64,000 nt of DNA. Source: Lysinibacillus sp. PLM2. Lineage in GTDB: Bacteria; Bacillota; Bacilli; Bacillales_A; Planococcaceae. The position numbers were made by a program, and so were the translations under genes. Every line of letters begins with the position of its first letter. Positions within the stretch are counted from its first letter, which is position 1. Positions 26,746 to 35,749 of the stretch are shown piece after piece. Below the pieces are notes generated by a model that was not told the origin of the DNA, did not search any database, and saw nothing but the letters and a program-made list of their open reading frames with translations. The DNA lies in contig AP025689.1 of assembly GCA_023168345.1 (NCBI GenBank), positions 2,664,001-2,728,000 of the forward strand. Reading direction: 5' to 3'.

Positions 26746-27684
26746 TTATTGTCTTCGATTATTTCCACCCATTTGAATTGGAATAGTAATCGCTTTGATT
26801 CTTTCCATGATCCTTGCTGCTTTGACTACTTCAACGTCCCCTTTTTGAGAAGTTGCTAAGTGCGATTCTAACCCATCATAATCAAAATTCGATGTAATAA
26901 AGGTCGGTAGCTCCTCAGCCATTCGATAATGTAAAATCGTAGCTAATACCTCATCTCTTGTCCAGCTTGATAATGTTTCTGCACCTAAATCATCAAGCAT
27001 TAAAACAGGAGCATTTTTAACATAATCAATTTTTCCTTGAAGGGTATTGTCAGAAATGGAATGTTTCATTTCACTTAGAAACTCAGGAACGAAAACTAAA
27101 ACCGATTTAATTTTAATGGTTGCGAGTTCATTTGCAATTGCTCCTAATACAAATGATTTCCCTACACCAAACTTCCCATATATATATAACCCTTTTGAAG
27201 GAAGCTTTCCTGATTGCTTTGTTTTTTCAACAAATGCTGTCGCAAGCTCCGCAACTTCTATTCGTGTATCATTATCTAAGGACAAGTCTTTCAATCTTGC
27301 ACGTAAAACATCCTTTGGCATGTACATACTAGATATCATCGATTCAATATCACGGCGCTCATCTTCAATTACTTTTTGTTCACATTTAACATATTCTACG
27401 TCAATTGCATTTTGGGAAATAAATAATTTTGGTACAAAACCTTTTAAATAATTCGTACAATTTTCCGTTGAACCGCAATTACAGCAAACTGTTGATTGAC
27501 TGATAAACTCGTGTAATTTAGGCAAGCTACGTTCAACCATTTCTTTATTTACAATGCGGTCATTTTCTGCTAAGAACCTTTGTACTTCCTCATTTTCTAA
27601 AATTTCACGGCGAATCGTATCATATCTTTCTTGGAAAGATGGTACTACAATTTGTCGTTTCAATGCGCTACTAATCGGTTCGAT
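26746..27684 (-). CDS. dnaI: Primosomal protein DnaI (helicase loader)
   Basis: AAA+ ATPase that loads the replicative helicase. N-terminal helicase-binding domain with zinc-site CCNCGSTENCTNY near residue 65-80, then Walker A GKFGVGKSF near 170, Walker B VLMLDDLGAE near 230 and a C-terminal arginine motif. From the TTG at 27663 it would have 305 residues, but that codon lacks a ribosome-binding site. The in-frame ATC at 27684 lies 6 bases after AGGTGA and gives xEPISSALKRQ, matching the MEPI start of B. subtilis DnaI and a length of 312. Directly downstream of dnaB. Confidence 0.9.
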   Translation of the reverse strand: MEPISSALKRQIVVPSFQERYDTIRREILENEEVQRFLAENDRIVNKEMVERSLPKLHEFISQSTVCCNCGSTENCTNYLKGFVPKLFISQNAIDVEYVKCEQKVIEDERRDIESMISSMYMPKDVLRARLKDLSLDNDTRIEVAELATAFVEKTKQSGKLPSKGLYIYGKFGVGKSFVLGAIANELATIKIKSVLVFVPEFLSEMKHSISDNTLQGKIDYVKNAPVLMLDDLGAETLSSWTRDEVLATILHYRMAEELPTFITSNFDYDGLESHLATSQKGDVEVVKAARIMERIKAITIPIQMGGNNRRQ

Positions 27685-27694
27685 TTTCGTTCAC

Positions 27695-29059
27695 CTACCC
27701 ATCTAATTGGCCTATTTTTTCTAAAATCTTTTTGCGTCGTTCTTCAAGCTCTTTTTGTTTTGAAGGATCCACTTGTTCATTTTCTACTGGTTCATTACGC
27801 TTATAAAACCATTCTGGAACCTTTTCTTCTCTTCCACTATTTTTACGATATGGTTTTTTATTTGTGCTTGTTGTCGATTTTGTTTCGTTTTCATTTTTCC
27901 ATTTTGTATATTTGTCACGTTCCGTTCGAGCTAACTCCATAGCCTCTTTTGCGGTTTTCAAATTTTTTCTAATCCAATGATCCGCTATTCTTTCAACATA
28001 ATTACGAGGAAGTTTCATATCTGTAGTTAGCATAACATATTCAAGCAGTACATTTACTACACCAATTGGCATACCATGCTTCATTATTAAATCCTCAGCC
28101 AATTGAACTGATGACGGTAACGGTTCTTTCCCATTATTAATATCTCGTAGAACTTGGATTGGAGGTGTCTTCTCTAAATAGTGAAGCAACTCCTGTTCTT
28201 TTGATAAATTTGGTTCACTACTCACAGCGACTTGATCAAAAGTTTTCTCAAGCTTTGGAGCAACCTTCGAAATCGTTAGTTTATAATAATCTGTTGCAGC
28301 CTTTTTTAAACGTTCCTGTGTAATCTTCATATTATCATCTAAGGCAAGAATAACAACTTTTTGCATATCAAGCGGTGTAAGATGATAAAGGAACGCGAGC
28401 TTAGCAATCGATTCTTTCACTTCTGAAGTAACGGCACTAGATGGTACTAACTGTTCAGATAACCCTGACATTAATAAATGAAAATCAAATTGTTCATAGT
28501 AAAAGGGATACCCTTGCCCTTTATGATTCTCTTGCTCAGCAAATTCCTTAGGGACATTTGTATGTACTGGCTTGTACACATCTACAAAAGTACGCGAAAC
28601 TTCAGTATAGGAATCTTTATTATTCGTTTTTATAAAACGTTTCCTTAAGTTTCGGTATGCTTGTTCGCCAATTTTGCTAAATAAAAACATAGATAATAAT
28701 GGATCTTGAAAAAAATTATGCGCATCAAGAGGTCTTTCTAATTCGTATAGAAATGAACGTCCATCTTCTGTTTCCTTCCGATATGTTCGTAGTAATCCGA
28801 TTGCCTCTAATGCAATTCGAGCTTCAAACACTTTCCCAATGGACATCCCTAATACATTCATTAAATGATAATGAGTGAAGGTTGCGTTGGTACTATCCTC
28901 GCCTTCTGCCCAAAGTGTTAAATACAAACTAATTGGATCTGGTCCAGTTAATGGCTGATAAAACAATGTTAACAATTGACGCTCTTGTGTTGAAAGATAG
29001 TGAGGGAGACTTATATCAAAATGATCCGCAGGTTGTAATTCTTTATACAAATGAACCAC
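27695..29059 (-). CDS. dnaB: Replication initiation and membrane attachment protein DnaB
   Basis: Firmicute DnaB, which works with DnaD and DnaI to load helicase at oriC and during restart; it is not the DnaB helicase. 454 residues: N-terminal winged-helix part with STQERQLLTLFYQPLTGP near 25, DnaB/DnaD-type helical domain about 290-400 (PPIQVLRDINNGKEPLP, VLLEYVMLTTDMKLP, YVERIADHWIRK), basic/acidic tail. Start GTG 29059 after a GGGGGAAAG site. Operon nrdR-dnaB-dnaI. Confidence 0.93.
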   Translation of the reverse strand: MVHLYKELQPADHFDISLPHYLSTQERQLLTLFYQPLTGPDPISLYLTLWAEGEDSTNATFTHYHLMNVLGMSIGKVFEARIALEAIGLLRTYRKETEDGRSFLYELERPLDAHNFFQDPLLSMFLFSKIGEQAYRNLRKRFIKTNNKDSYTEVSRTFVDVYKPVHTNVPKEFAEQENHKGQGYPFYYEQFDFHLLMSGLSEQLVPSSAVTSEVKESIAKLAFLYHLTPLDMQKVVILALDDNMKITQERLKKAATDYYKLTISKVAPKLEKTFDQVAVSSEPNLSKEQELLHYLEKTPPIQVLRDINNGKEPLPSSVQLAEDLIMKHGMPIGVVNVLLEYVMLTTDMKLPRNYVERIADHWIRKNLKTAKEAMELARTERDKYTKWKNENETKSTTSTNKKPYRKNSGREEKVPEWFYKRNEPVENEQVDPSKQKELEERRKKILEKIGQLDG

Positions 29060-29081
29060 TTTATACTTTCCCCCTTAATGT

Positions 29082-29549
29082 TTATTTTAAATCTGTTTGT
29101 CGATGAAGTAATTCCTTTAGTTCTTTGATAAACACATTAATATCTTTAAATTGGCGATAAACTGATGCAAAACGGACGTAAGCCACTTCATCAATTTTTG
29201 ATAATTGATCCATTACCATTTCACCGACATCTTTCGATTTCACTTCTGGATTACCAATTCTTCTTAACTCTTTTTCTATTTTCATCACGATTTCTTCAAG
29301 ATTATTTAATGGTACAGGGCGTTTTTCACATGCTCGAATTAGACCGCGCAATACCTTTTCTCTACTAAATTCTTCTCGAGAACCGTCTTTTTTGACAACG
29401 ATTAAAGGTGTTTCTTCAATTTTCTCAAAAGTAGTAAAACGATATCCGCATGATTCACATTCACGGCGTCTTCTAATTTCCTTGTTCTCATCAACGGGTC
29501 TTGAATCCACAACACGTGTACCGTTATATTGACAAGCTGGACATCTCAT
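29082..29549 (-). CDS. nrdR: Transcriptional repressor NrdR
   Basis: 155-residue repressor of ribonucleotide reductase genes. N-terminal zinc ribbon ([17 protein letters not shown], then [16 protein letters not shown]) and an ATP-cone domain (about 49-139, [15 protein letters not shown]) that senses ATP/dATP. Same order as in B. subtilis, where nrdR (ytcG) precedes dnaB. Confidence 0.97.
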   Translation of the reverse strand: MRCPACQYNGTRVVDSRPVDENKEIRRRRECESCGYRFTTFEKIEETPLIVVKKDGSREEFSREKVLRGLIRACEKRPVPLNNLEEIVMKIEKELRRIGNPEVKSKDVGEMVMDQLSKIDEVAYVRFASVYRQFKDINVFIKELKELLHRQTDLK

Positions 29550-29693
29550 AATTAATAATTCTCCTATTTCTCTATTGTCGTATCATCATTATATCAAATA
29601 AATATCTATTAAAAATAGAACTTTCAATTGTTTTGCAAGAGTTCATTATAAATGATTTCATGAAATTTTTACAGGTGATTTTTCATGGAAATT

Positions 29694-29735
29694 AAAAGAC
29701 ATACCTCGATCAAAAAGGACGACGAGGTATGTCTT
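29694..29735. other. Hairpin between gapB and nrdR
   Basis: AAGACATACCTCG (29696-29708) pairs perfectly with CGAGGTATGTCTT (29723-29735). It may be a second terminator or a structured nrdR leader; no T run directly follows on the minus strand. Confidence 0.6.
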
Positions 29736-29748
29736 AATTCGAATTGTG

Positions 29749-29780
29749 CAAAAAAAAACGGCTCAATTTAAAACTGAGCC
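29749..29780 (-). terminator. Terminator of gapB
   Basis: GGCTCAATTT (29760-29769) and AAACTGAGCC (29771-29780); eight T residues follow on the minus strand. Confidence 0.88.
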
Positions 29781-29798
29781 AAGTAATTTATCTAGTCA

Positions 29799-30821
29799 TT
29801 AATTTGTTACAACTGCTTCTAGTGCATTTACAACTTTTTTCGTTAAGTCTACAACACGTGCAGAGTAACCCCATTCATTATCGTACCAAGCTAGTACCTT
29901 TACTTTTCGAGTACCCATTACCATTGTTAACGGACCATCCACTGTAGATGAATAAGTTGTTGTGTTGTAATCTGATGATACTAATGGTTCTGTTGTAAAG
30001 TTTAAAATACCTTTCATTGGTCCTTCTGCTGCTTTAATAAATGCTTCATTTACTTCTTCAACTGTTACATCTTTTTGAACATCTACTACTAAATCAACTA
30101 AAGATACATTGGGAGTAGGTACACGTAATGCCATTCCATGTAATTTACCTTTAAGTTCAGGTAAAACTAGTGATAACGCTTTTGCAGCGCCTGTTGATGT
30201 AGGAATGATTGACTCTGCACATGCGCGAGCACGACGTAAGTCTTTATGTGGGTTGTCAATATTTTTTTGATCGTTTGTATATGCATGAACTGTTGTCATT
30301 AAACCATTTTCAATACCAAAAGTATCATTTAATACTTTTGCTACAGGGGCTAAGCAGTTTGTTGTACATGATGCATTGGAAATGACATCATGTTTGTTTA
30401 CATCTAATAATTCATCATTAACACCCATAACAATTGTAACATCTTCATTTTTACCTGGTGCTGTTAAAATGACCTTTTTAGCACCGGCTTCTAAATGCAT
30501 CGCTGCTTTTGAGCGTTCATTGAATTTACCAGTTGCCTCGATAACTATATCAACGCCCATTTCTTTCCATGGCAACTTTAGTGGATCACGTTCACTAATT
30601 AATTCCACACGTTTACCATTTACAATTAAAGCGTTTTCTTCAAAATCTACAGTACCTTCAAACTTACCATGATTTGTGTCATACTTTATTAAATGGGCTA
30701 ATGTCTCAGCTGGATAGCTCGCATTAATTGCCACAATGTTCAATTTGTCTTGTAAAATTGCTTGTCGGAAAACCATACGACCAATGCGGCCAAAACCATT
30801 AATAGCAATAGAAACTGTCAT
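29799..30821 (-). CDS. gapB: Glyceraldehyde-3-phosphate dehydrogenase, gluconeogenic GapB type
   Basis: Converts 1,3-bisphosphoglycerate and glyceraldehyde 3-phosphate; GapB enzymes prefer NADP and act in gluconeogenesis. 340 residues from ATG 30821 (MTVSIAINGFGRIGR), with AGGAGGC upstream; an in-frame codon at 30854 precedes the ribosome-binding site and is rejected. Rossmann motif GFGRIGR, catalytic SNASCTTNCLAP near 152, AYTNDQKNIDNPHKDLRRAR near 180. The ALHL-type region INASYPAETLAHLIKYDTNHG matches GapB rather than GapA. A CcpN-like site overlaps the promoter. Confidence 0.93.
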   Translation of the reverse strand: MTVSIAINGFGRIGRMVFRQAILQDKLNIVAINASYPAETLAHLIKYDTNHGKFEGTVDFEENALIVNGKRVELISERDPLKLPWKEMGVDIVIEATGKFNERSKAAMHLEAGAKKVILTAPGKNEDVTIVMGVNDELLDVNKHDVISNASCTTNCLAPVAKVLNDTFGIENGLMTTVHAYTNDQKNIDNPHKDLRRARACAESIIPTSTGAAKALSLVLPELKGKLHGMALRVPTPNVSLVDLVVDVQKDVTVEEVNEAFIKAAEGPMKGILNFTTEPLVSSDYNTTTYSSTVDGPLTMVMGTRKVKVLAWYDNEWGYSARVVDLTKKVVNALEAVVTN

Positions 30822-30879
30822 TATTTTTAAAGCCTCCTGTATTTGGGAAATCATTATGTTTTTGCTTTTATTCCAAAAT

Positions 30880-30907
30880 AGTATAACACATTATAAATAA
30901 AGGTGAA
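30880..30907 (-). promoter_or_regulatory. gapB promoter with CcpN operator
   Basis: Minus-strand TTCACC (plus 30902-30907), 16-bp spacer, TATACT (plus 30880-30885). TGTGTTATACT (plus 30880-30890) fits the CcpN consensus TRTGHYATAYW at every position and overlaps the -10, as expected for glucose repression of gapB. Confidence 0.65.
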
Positions 30908-31082
30908 CACATTTATTTCATAAACAAAAAGTTATTGTTTTCTAAATATTATTAAAATTGTAATGTGATAGTTTTTAAGTCAGTTATCTCATCTCAAGTC
31001 AGTGTTATCAATAAATTCTTCATTCGTTAATAGTATAGATATTGTTTACTCTTTAAAGGAAATTATGAGCGAATAAACAGGA

Positions 31083-31113
31083 TGAAAAAAGCTTCCTGAA
31101 TAAATCAGGAAGC
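31083..31113 (-). terminator. Terminator of the ger operon
   Basis: GCTTCCTGA (31091-31099) pairs with TCAGGAAGC (31105-31113); the gerC stop lies in the stem and TTTTTT follows on the minus strand. Confidence 0.88.
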
Positions 31114-32310
31114 CTTCATACCAACTCGTTCAATGTGTACATTAAGATGAATATCTACACTTAAATCTTTATAGATTTCTTTCCATTTATCCGATGATTC
31201 CACCTCTTGATCCCAATATCGAGATAAATCACCTCGTACATATTCACCAAACCCGAAAATATCTGATTTTTTCTCTTGTGTTTCTTTAATTAATTTCATC
31301 ATTTCCTGTTCAAACTGCTTCTGTGCAGTATCTTCAATTTTACTAATTATTTTATCATCATCTAAATGAGTTCTATCAGAGTTTTTTTCTCGAACAATAC
31401 CCCATATTTCAATATAGATATCAAAATGTGGTTTACCATTTTTTAAACTTACTTCAAAATTAGCTTTTCTTTTTGTAGATTGAAACATTACTGATTCTAA
31501 ATCAGATAGGACAATTACTGCAGCTGCACCACCAGGATTCTGACCAATTAATCCATTATAATATGCAATTTGATAGGGTTCAGTTTTACCAACCATTTTA
31601 TCTTCACTGAAATAGGCAATCCCACTTATTTCGATATTGTCTTCTTTTACTTTTATATAGGGTAGAAAGCCGTCATAACCTTTATTTGATGAATGTATCC
31701 AAAACTTCCCTAAATCGTTTTCTGGAAACTTCCCCATTTTTACTGCTTCCTCAAACATTGTAGATAAGTAAATTGCAGGTACTTGCTCTAATTTTGGAGC
31801 AACCTGCATTGTTTTAGCAGCATCTTCTTCATTCACAGCCATCCAAGCAGTTCTTCTAATCTCTGGTCTTCTTCTTAAATAATCATTTATATGTTCAATA
31901 CCCAATTTAGCAACCTTGTCAGAAAGAATGATAATTTGTAATTGTCCAAAAAAGACTTTGTGTGCTAACTGCTGTTGTAGTCCTTGTATTGCATCATCCA
32001 TAGTATTTCCGACAGCCTCTACAACCCAAACTTTATCTTCTGGACTACTATTCCCTTCCATTGATGGGCCTAAAGGAATTTGTCCTGGTACTGCTAATTG
32101 TGCAGTAACCTTTATTTTACCTAAGCCTGTTGTTGGAACTTGAGTCCCTTCTGGATAAGTAAGTGGCGTAGTTTCTTCACCACTTTCAGCGATATCAATA
32201 GCAAGACCTACTATCGTTGCCCTCTCTTCAATTTCCTTTCGATCCCAACAAGCTGAAAGAACTAAAAGCATACTAATCATCCAAAGTAAACAAAAAGTAT
32301 TTCTGATCAA
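31105..32310 (-). CDS. Ger(x)C family spore germination lipoprotein
   Basis: C subunit of a GerA-type germinant receptor, anchored in the spore inner membrane as a lipoprotein. Start is TTG 32310, 9 bases after AGGGGG and overlapping the gerB stop (TTGA); the reading frame upstream is not used. About 401 residues: signal peptide with lipobox LSAC (IRNTFCLLWMISMLLVLSAC), mature N terminus WDRKEIEERA, GerAC domains 1-3 with QGLQQQLAHKVFFGQ near 120. Third gene of the operon. Confidence 0.92.
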   Translation of the reverse strand: MIRNTFCLLWMISMLLVLSACWDRKEIEERATIVGLAIDIAESGEETTPLTYPEGTQVPTTGLGKIKVTAQLAVPGQIPLGPSMEGNSSPEDKVWVVEAVGNTMDDAIQGLQQQLAHKVFFGQLQIIILSDKVAKLGIEHINDYLRRRPEIRRTAWMAVNEEDAAKTMQVAPKLEQVPAIYLSTMFEEAVKMGKFPENDLGKFWIHSSNKGYDGFLPYIKVKEDNIEISGIAYFSEDKMVGKTEPYQIAYYNGLIGQNPGGAAAVIVLSDLESVMFQSTKRKANFEVSLKNGKPHFDIYIEIWGIVREKNSDRTHLDDDKIISKIEDTAQKQFEQEMMKLIKETQEKKSDIFGFGEYVRGDLSRYWDQEVESSDKWKEIYKDLSVDIHLNVHIERVGMKAS

Positions 32311-33416
32311 GAATGCTTTCCCCCTTTCTTTCTGATAAGAGATACTAGTAAAAGAATAATTGGGTACCCCATTGCTAAAAGCGTCCCCCATCTACCAACA
32401 ACTTCCATTATATTGTAAAGATGAAGTATGTTATGAGGATAAAGGGACAATACAAAAACAAATGGTAAAAGGAGATACGATAACACTCGGTGACTTCGCA
32501 ATTTAAATAATTGACTCGAAAACTCAATTCCAAGTAAATATCCTGATAAAATCGTGGTAAAAGCAGAGATAATCCAAACTACTAAAAAAAGTATATCTAA
32601 CCGCTCTAAAATGGCAAATGGTAACTCGGTCATGCGAGTAAGAACAAGCATAGGCCAGAGAGAATTATCAATTTCTTCAGATCCGAAAACTGCAACAGTT
32701 ACTCCTGTTGAAAGTAAGATAATAAAGGCTGATATTCCGATTCCCCACATACTGCCCTTTAAAATTCTTTTGGTATCAATCATATGTGATGCAAAAATTA
32801 AGATTATATACATTCCAATATGAATAAACGGTAATCCTGCAACCGCTAAACCACTACTTAAAAAATCTATTATTGTTGTATCATTGCCCAAGAAAGGTTT
32901 CATATGTCTTGGATCAATATCCTGAATCGCAAATATCACCATTAAGAGGATTGGAATGACAATAAAAGGTAAATAAAATGATTGCATATATGCGATTGTT
33001 GTCAAATTATTTCTAGTCGCAACTGCAACTGCAATAAGCATCACTATAAGTGTTGCGCTCATCGGCGTCTCTTGTAATAGAGTAGTATTCATTACTTCTC
33101 CAAATTCTCTTAAAACAAGTGCTGTAATCGTAAAAAAGTAAATGATTAGAATGAATCCAAATATTTTACCTAAAGGTTTGCTTATAAGCTTTTGTCCATA
33201 TTGAATAATCGATTCACTTGGAAAACGTTTGGATAAGAGCGCAATTATATATAAGCTGATAATAGGAAAAATCATACCAATGCAAGTAACCAAAAATGCT
33301 CCTGACCCAACCTTTTCACTAGCAATCCGTGGCAATACTAATACACTTAACCCAATAGTGCTATTTATAATAATTGCAATACATTGGAATGTCGTGATTT
33401 GTTTTGACTCATTCAT
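32307..33416 (-). CDS. Ger(x)B family spore germination permease
   Basis: B subunit of a GerA-type germinant receptor, an amino-acid-permease-like protein (APC superfamily) of 369 residues with about ten transmembrane helices; it is thought to bind the germinant. Opens with IAIIINSTIGLSVLVLP, typical of the first helix. It overlaps gerA by 8 bases and gerC by 4. The actual germinant cannot be read from the sequence. Confidence 0.92.
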   Translation of the reverse strand: MNESKQITTFQCIAIIINSTIGLSVLVLPRIASEKVGSGAFLVTCIGMIFPIISLYIIALLSKRFPSESIIQYGQKLISKPLGKIFGFILIIYFFTITALVLREFGEVMNTTLLQETPMSATLIVMLIAVAVATRNNLTTIAYMQSFYLPFIVIPILLMVIFAIQDIDPRHMKPFLGNDTTIIDFLSSGLAVAGLPFIHIGMYIILIFASHMIDTKRILKGSMWGIGISAFIILLSTGVTVAVFGSEEIDNSLWPMLVLTRMTELPFAILERLDILFLVVWIISAFTTILSGYLLGIEFSSQLFKLRSHRVLSYLLLPFVFVLSLYPHNILHLYNIMEVVGRWGTLLAMGYPIILLLVSLIRKKGGKHS

Positions 33417-35037
33417 CTAGTTGTCCACTCTTTTGCTTATTTTTCTGTAAAAGGGGATTATTAGGATAGGAGTCATGAGGATTAATTCGTCGTTGATTTT
33501 GTGTTTGAAGCTCCTCTGGCCTATCTAATAACCAATTTAAAGGCGCTCGAAAAATTGTATCCTTTAATCCTCCAAAGTTTAACGGAGCGATAGGGCTTAA
33601 ATATGGGACTCCAAAGGATTTTAAAGATAGGACATGATTTGTAATGAATAGCAATCCTATCATAAGTCCATAAAAACCGAATATTCCTGTTAAAATTAAA
33701 AGTGGAAATCTCATCATTCGAAAACCAATTGCCACGTTGTAAGCAGGAGTAGCGAAGGAACCAATTGATGTTAAGGCAATAACGACAACTGTAATAGGGG
33801 ACACAAATCCCGCTTCAACCGCTGCCTGTCCAACGACAAGAACCCCAACAATAGAGATAGCACCACCTACTTGTTTTGGCATTCTAACTGTAGCCTCCCG
33901 TAAAATCTCCATCGCAGATTCCATCAAAAAGACTTCTACCACTGCTGGAAATGGGACACCCGCCCTCCCACTTGTGACAGCTACAGCAAAGGCTGTTGGA
34001 ATAAGTTCAGGATGGTAGGAAATTACAGCAACATACATTGATGGCATAATTAGAGAAAATAATAATGCCACTAATCGAACCATACGAATCAAACTCACCA
34101 TAATAAATCGCTCGTTATAATCTTCACTCGTATGATAGAATTGATTAAACGTCGCAGGTGCAACGAGCGCAAAGGGAGATCCATCTACTAAAATGGCAAT
34201 TCTTCCTTCTACTAAATTTCCTACTATTACATCAGGTCTTTCTGAGCTTTTAATCTGCGGAAATGGGGAACGTGGATTATCTTGAATAAACTGTTCGATG
34301 TATCCCGCATCAAGAATACGGTCTACATCGATAGAAGATAATCTTCGTTCCACATCTTCAATTAATGCTTCATTGGCAATTCCCTCAATGTAACATATGG
34401 CTACATAGGATTTCGTTAATGTTCCAATTTCCATATCCTTAATACGGAACTCAGGGATAGGTAGACGAGAGCGAACTAGGGCTGTATTGGTTCGGATATC
34501 TTCAATAAATCCATCTCTTGGTCCTCGAATAACCTGTTCCGTTTCTGGTTGGGTAATGCTCCTCCTGTCAGTTTTAAACGTATCAATAAGAAAAGCTTCG
34601 TCTAGACCATTAACAAGTAGAATGGTTTTTCCGCGAAGTATTCCATCTATTACTTTCACCAATCTTCGATCAGTATTAACATCCGCATGATAAAGAACTT
34701 TCTTTAAAATCATCATTTTTAAGTTGTTAGTTATTTCTTTAGTTCCTTCCGTTTGTCCGAGGGTGAAGTTTTGAGTTAAAGGTTTTATTATATCAGTACT
34801 TATACATTCTTTATCTGCAATACTATTGAGATATAAAACTGTAGAAGGAATATCTCCGAATATATAGATTTCCCTTTTACAGAAATCTTTATCTTGACCA
34901 AAAATATTTTGGATTTCTTTAATGGTTTCTTGTTGATTATGATGTATTTGAATGTGACTCAATTTCTCCATAACTTTGCTTGGTGGAGTTTGAGATTGAG
35001 ACTGCTTGTTCTTTTCTTTTGTTTTTTTAGAAAACAT
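33409..35037 (-). CDS. GerA family spore germination protein (A subunit)
   Basis: A subunit of a germinant receptor; 542 residues. Long soluble N-terminal domain (about 25-300, with DVNTDRRLVKVIDGILRGKT and GPRDGFIEDIRTNTALVRSR), then a membrane domain with about five helices (about 310-480, SGRAGVPFPAVVEVFLMES), and a short hydrophilic tail rich in N and Q. First gene of the operon, behind a sigma-G-type promoter, in keeping with forespore expression. Germinant unknown. Confidence 0.93.
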   Translation of the reverse strand: MFSKKTKEKNKQSQSQTPPSKVMEKLSHIQIHHNQQETIKEIQNIFGQDKDFCKREIYIFGDIPSTVLYLNSIADKECISTDIIKPLTQNFTLGQTEGTKEITNNLKMMILKKVLYHADVNTDRRLVKVIDGILRGKTILLVNGLDEAFLIDTFKTDRRSITQPETEQVIRGPRDGFIEDIRTNTALVRSRLPIPEFRIKDMEIGTLTKSYVAICYIEGIANEALIEDVERRLSSIDVDRILDAGYIEQFIQDNPRSPFPQIKSSERPDVIVGNLVEGRIAILVDGSPFALVAPATFNQFYHTSEDYNERFIMVSLIRMVRLVALLFSLIMPSMYVAVISYHPELIPTAFAVAVTSGRAGVPFPAVVEVFLMESAMEILREATVRMPKQVGGAISIVGVLVVGQAAVEAGFVSPITVVVIALTSIGSFATPAYNVAIGFRMMRFPLLILTGIFGFYGLMIGLLFITNHVLSLKSFGVPYLSPIAPLNFGGLKDTIFRAPLNWLLDRPEELQTQNQRRINPHDSYPNNPLLQKNKQKSGQLDE

Positions 35038-35085
35038 TAGCAGACTTCCCTCCTACTTTGTTCACTCGTAGCGAACAGCTAAGGT

Positions 35086-35115
35086 TAGTATGCCGTTAGC
35101 GAACTTAAACATACA
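35086..35115 (-). promoter_or_regulatory. Sigma-G promoter of the ger operon
   Basis: Minus-strand TGTATG (plus 35110-35115), 17-bp spacer, CATACTA (plus 35086-35092); an exact fit to TGHATR-N17-CATWHTA, about 50 bases upstream of the gerA ATG. Confidence 0.8.
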
Positions 35116-35140
35116 TTAATCGTATTTTCTTTAAAAGAAA

Positions 35141-35167
35141 GAAAAAAAGACATCCTTAACAGATGTC
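35141..35167 (-). terminator. Terminator of the XRE regulator gene
   Basis: GACATC (35149-35154) and GATGTC (35162-35167); TTTTTTT follows on the minus strand. Confidence 0.8.
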
Positions 35168-35169
35168 GA

Positions 35170-35517
35170 TTAACCTTGTATACCTAATTGAGTTTTTTTC
35201 TTTATTGCTTCTTCTAGTATTTGCTGAATTTGATTTAATAGTTCTTCATCCAATAAGAGACCATCCCAATGAAGTCCTTTCTGATTCAAAAGGGCACGGA
35301 AATTGTGTTGTTCTTTTCGTACATCTGTAATTCCCAATATGTAATCGACACTAACATCATAGAGCTCAGATAATTGACGTAATCGCTCTAACGGTGGTCT
35401 CCGATATTTAGATTCGTAAGAAGCATAACTAGATTTTTTAATACCTAATTTCTTTCCTACTTCCTCTAGCGTATATCCATGTTCGAGCCGTAGTTCTTTC
35501 AAACGTTGCCCATGCAT
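35170..35517 (-). CDS. XRE-family helix-turn-helix regulator
   Basis: 115-residue DNA-binding protein. The Cro/CI helix-turn-helix occupies about residues 4-60 (RLKELRLEHGYTLEEVGKKL, then YASYESKYRRPP and LSELYDVSVDYILG). The C-terminal half is helical and acidic, probably for dimerisation. Target and ligand unknown. It sits upstream of the ger operon on the same strand but has its own terminator, so it is likely a separate unit; a link to germination is not shown. Confidence 0.85.
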   Translation of the reverse strand: MHGQRLKELRLEHGYTLEEVGKKLGIKKSSYASYESKYRRPPLERLRQLSELYDVSVDYILGITDVRKEQHNFRALLNQKGLHWDGLLLDEELLNQIQQILEEAIKKKTQLGIQG

Positions 35518-35702
35518 AATTATACCTTCCTTTTGTTTATTTTTTCCCTTCTTAACGACTCTTTGGGAAAATAACTTATACGGATTTATTTTTCTCCGTT
35601 AAGCTTTTAAAAGTATACCCAAAAATAAGAAAGAAAATAGGAGAATAGAAATAATTTTTCTCTTTAAAAATAATTACTTTTACTCAATATCTATCGTAGA
35701 AA

Positions 35703-35736
35703 TAGAAAAAACCGACCGGATTTCTCCGATCGGTTA
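35703..35736 (-). terminator. Terminator of mutM-coaE
   Basis: AACCGACCGG (35710-35719) and CCGATCGGTT (35726-35735); the minus strand continues with TTTTTC. Confidence 0.88.
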
Positions 35737-35749
35737 TTTTTTTGATATT

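Noticed and set aside
29651..29740. Small plus-strand ORF MEIKRHTSIKKDDEV between nrdR and gapB
   Set aside because: It consists mostly of the two arms of a hairpin and has no convincing ribosome-binding site.
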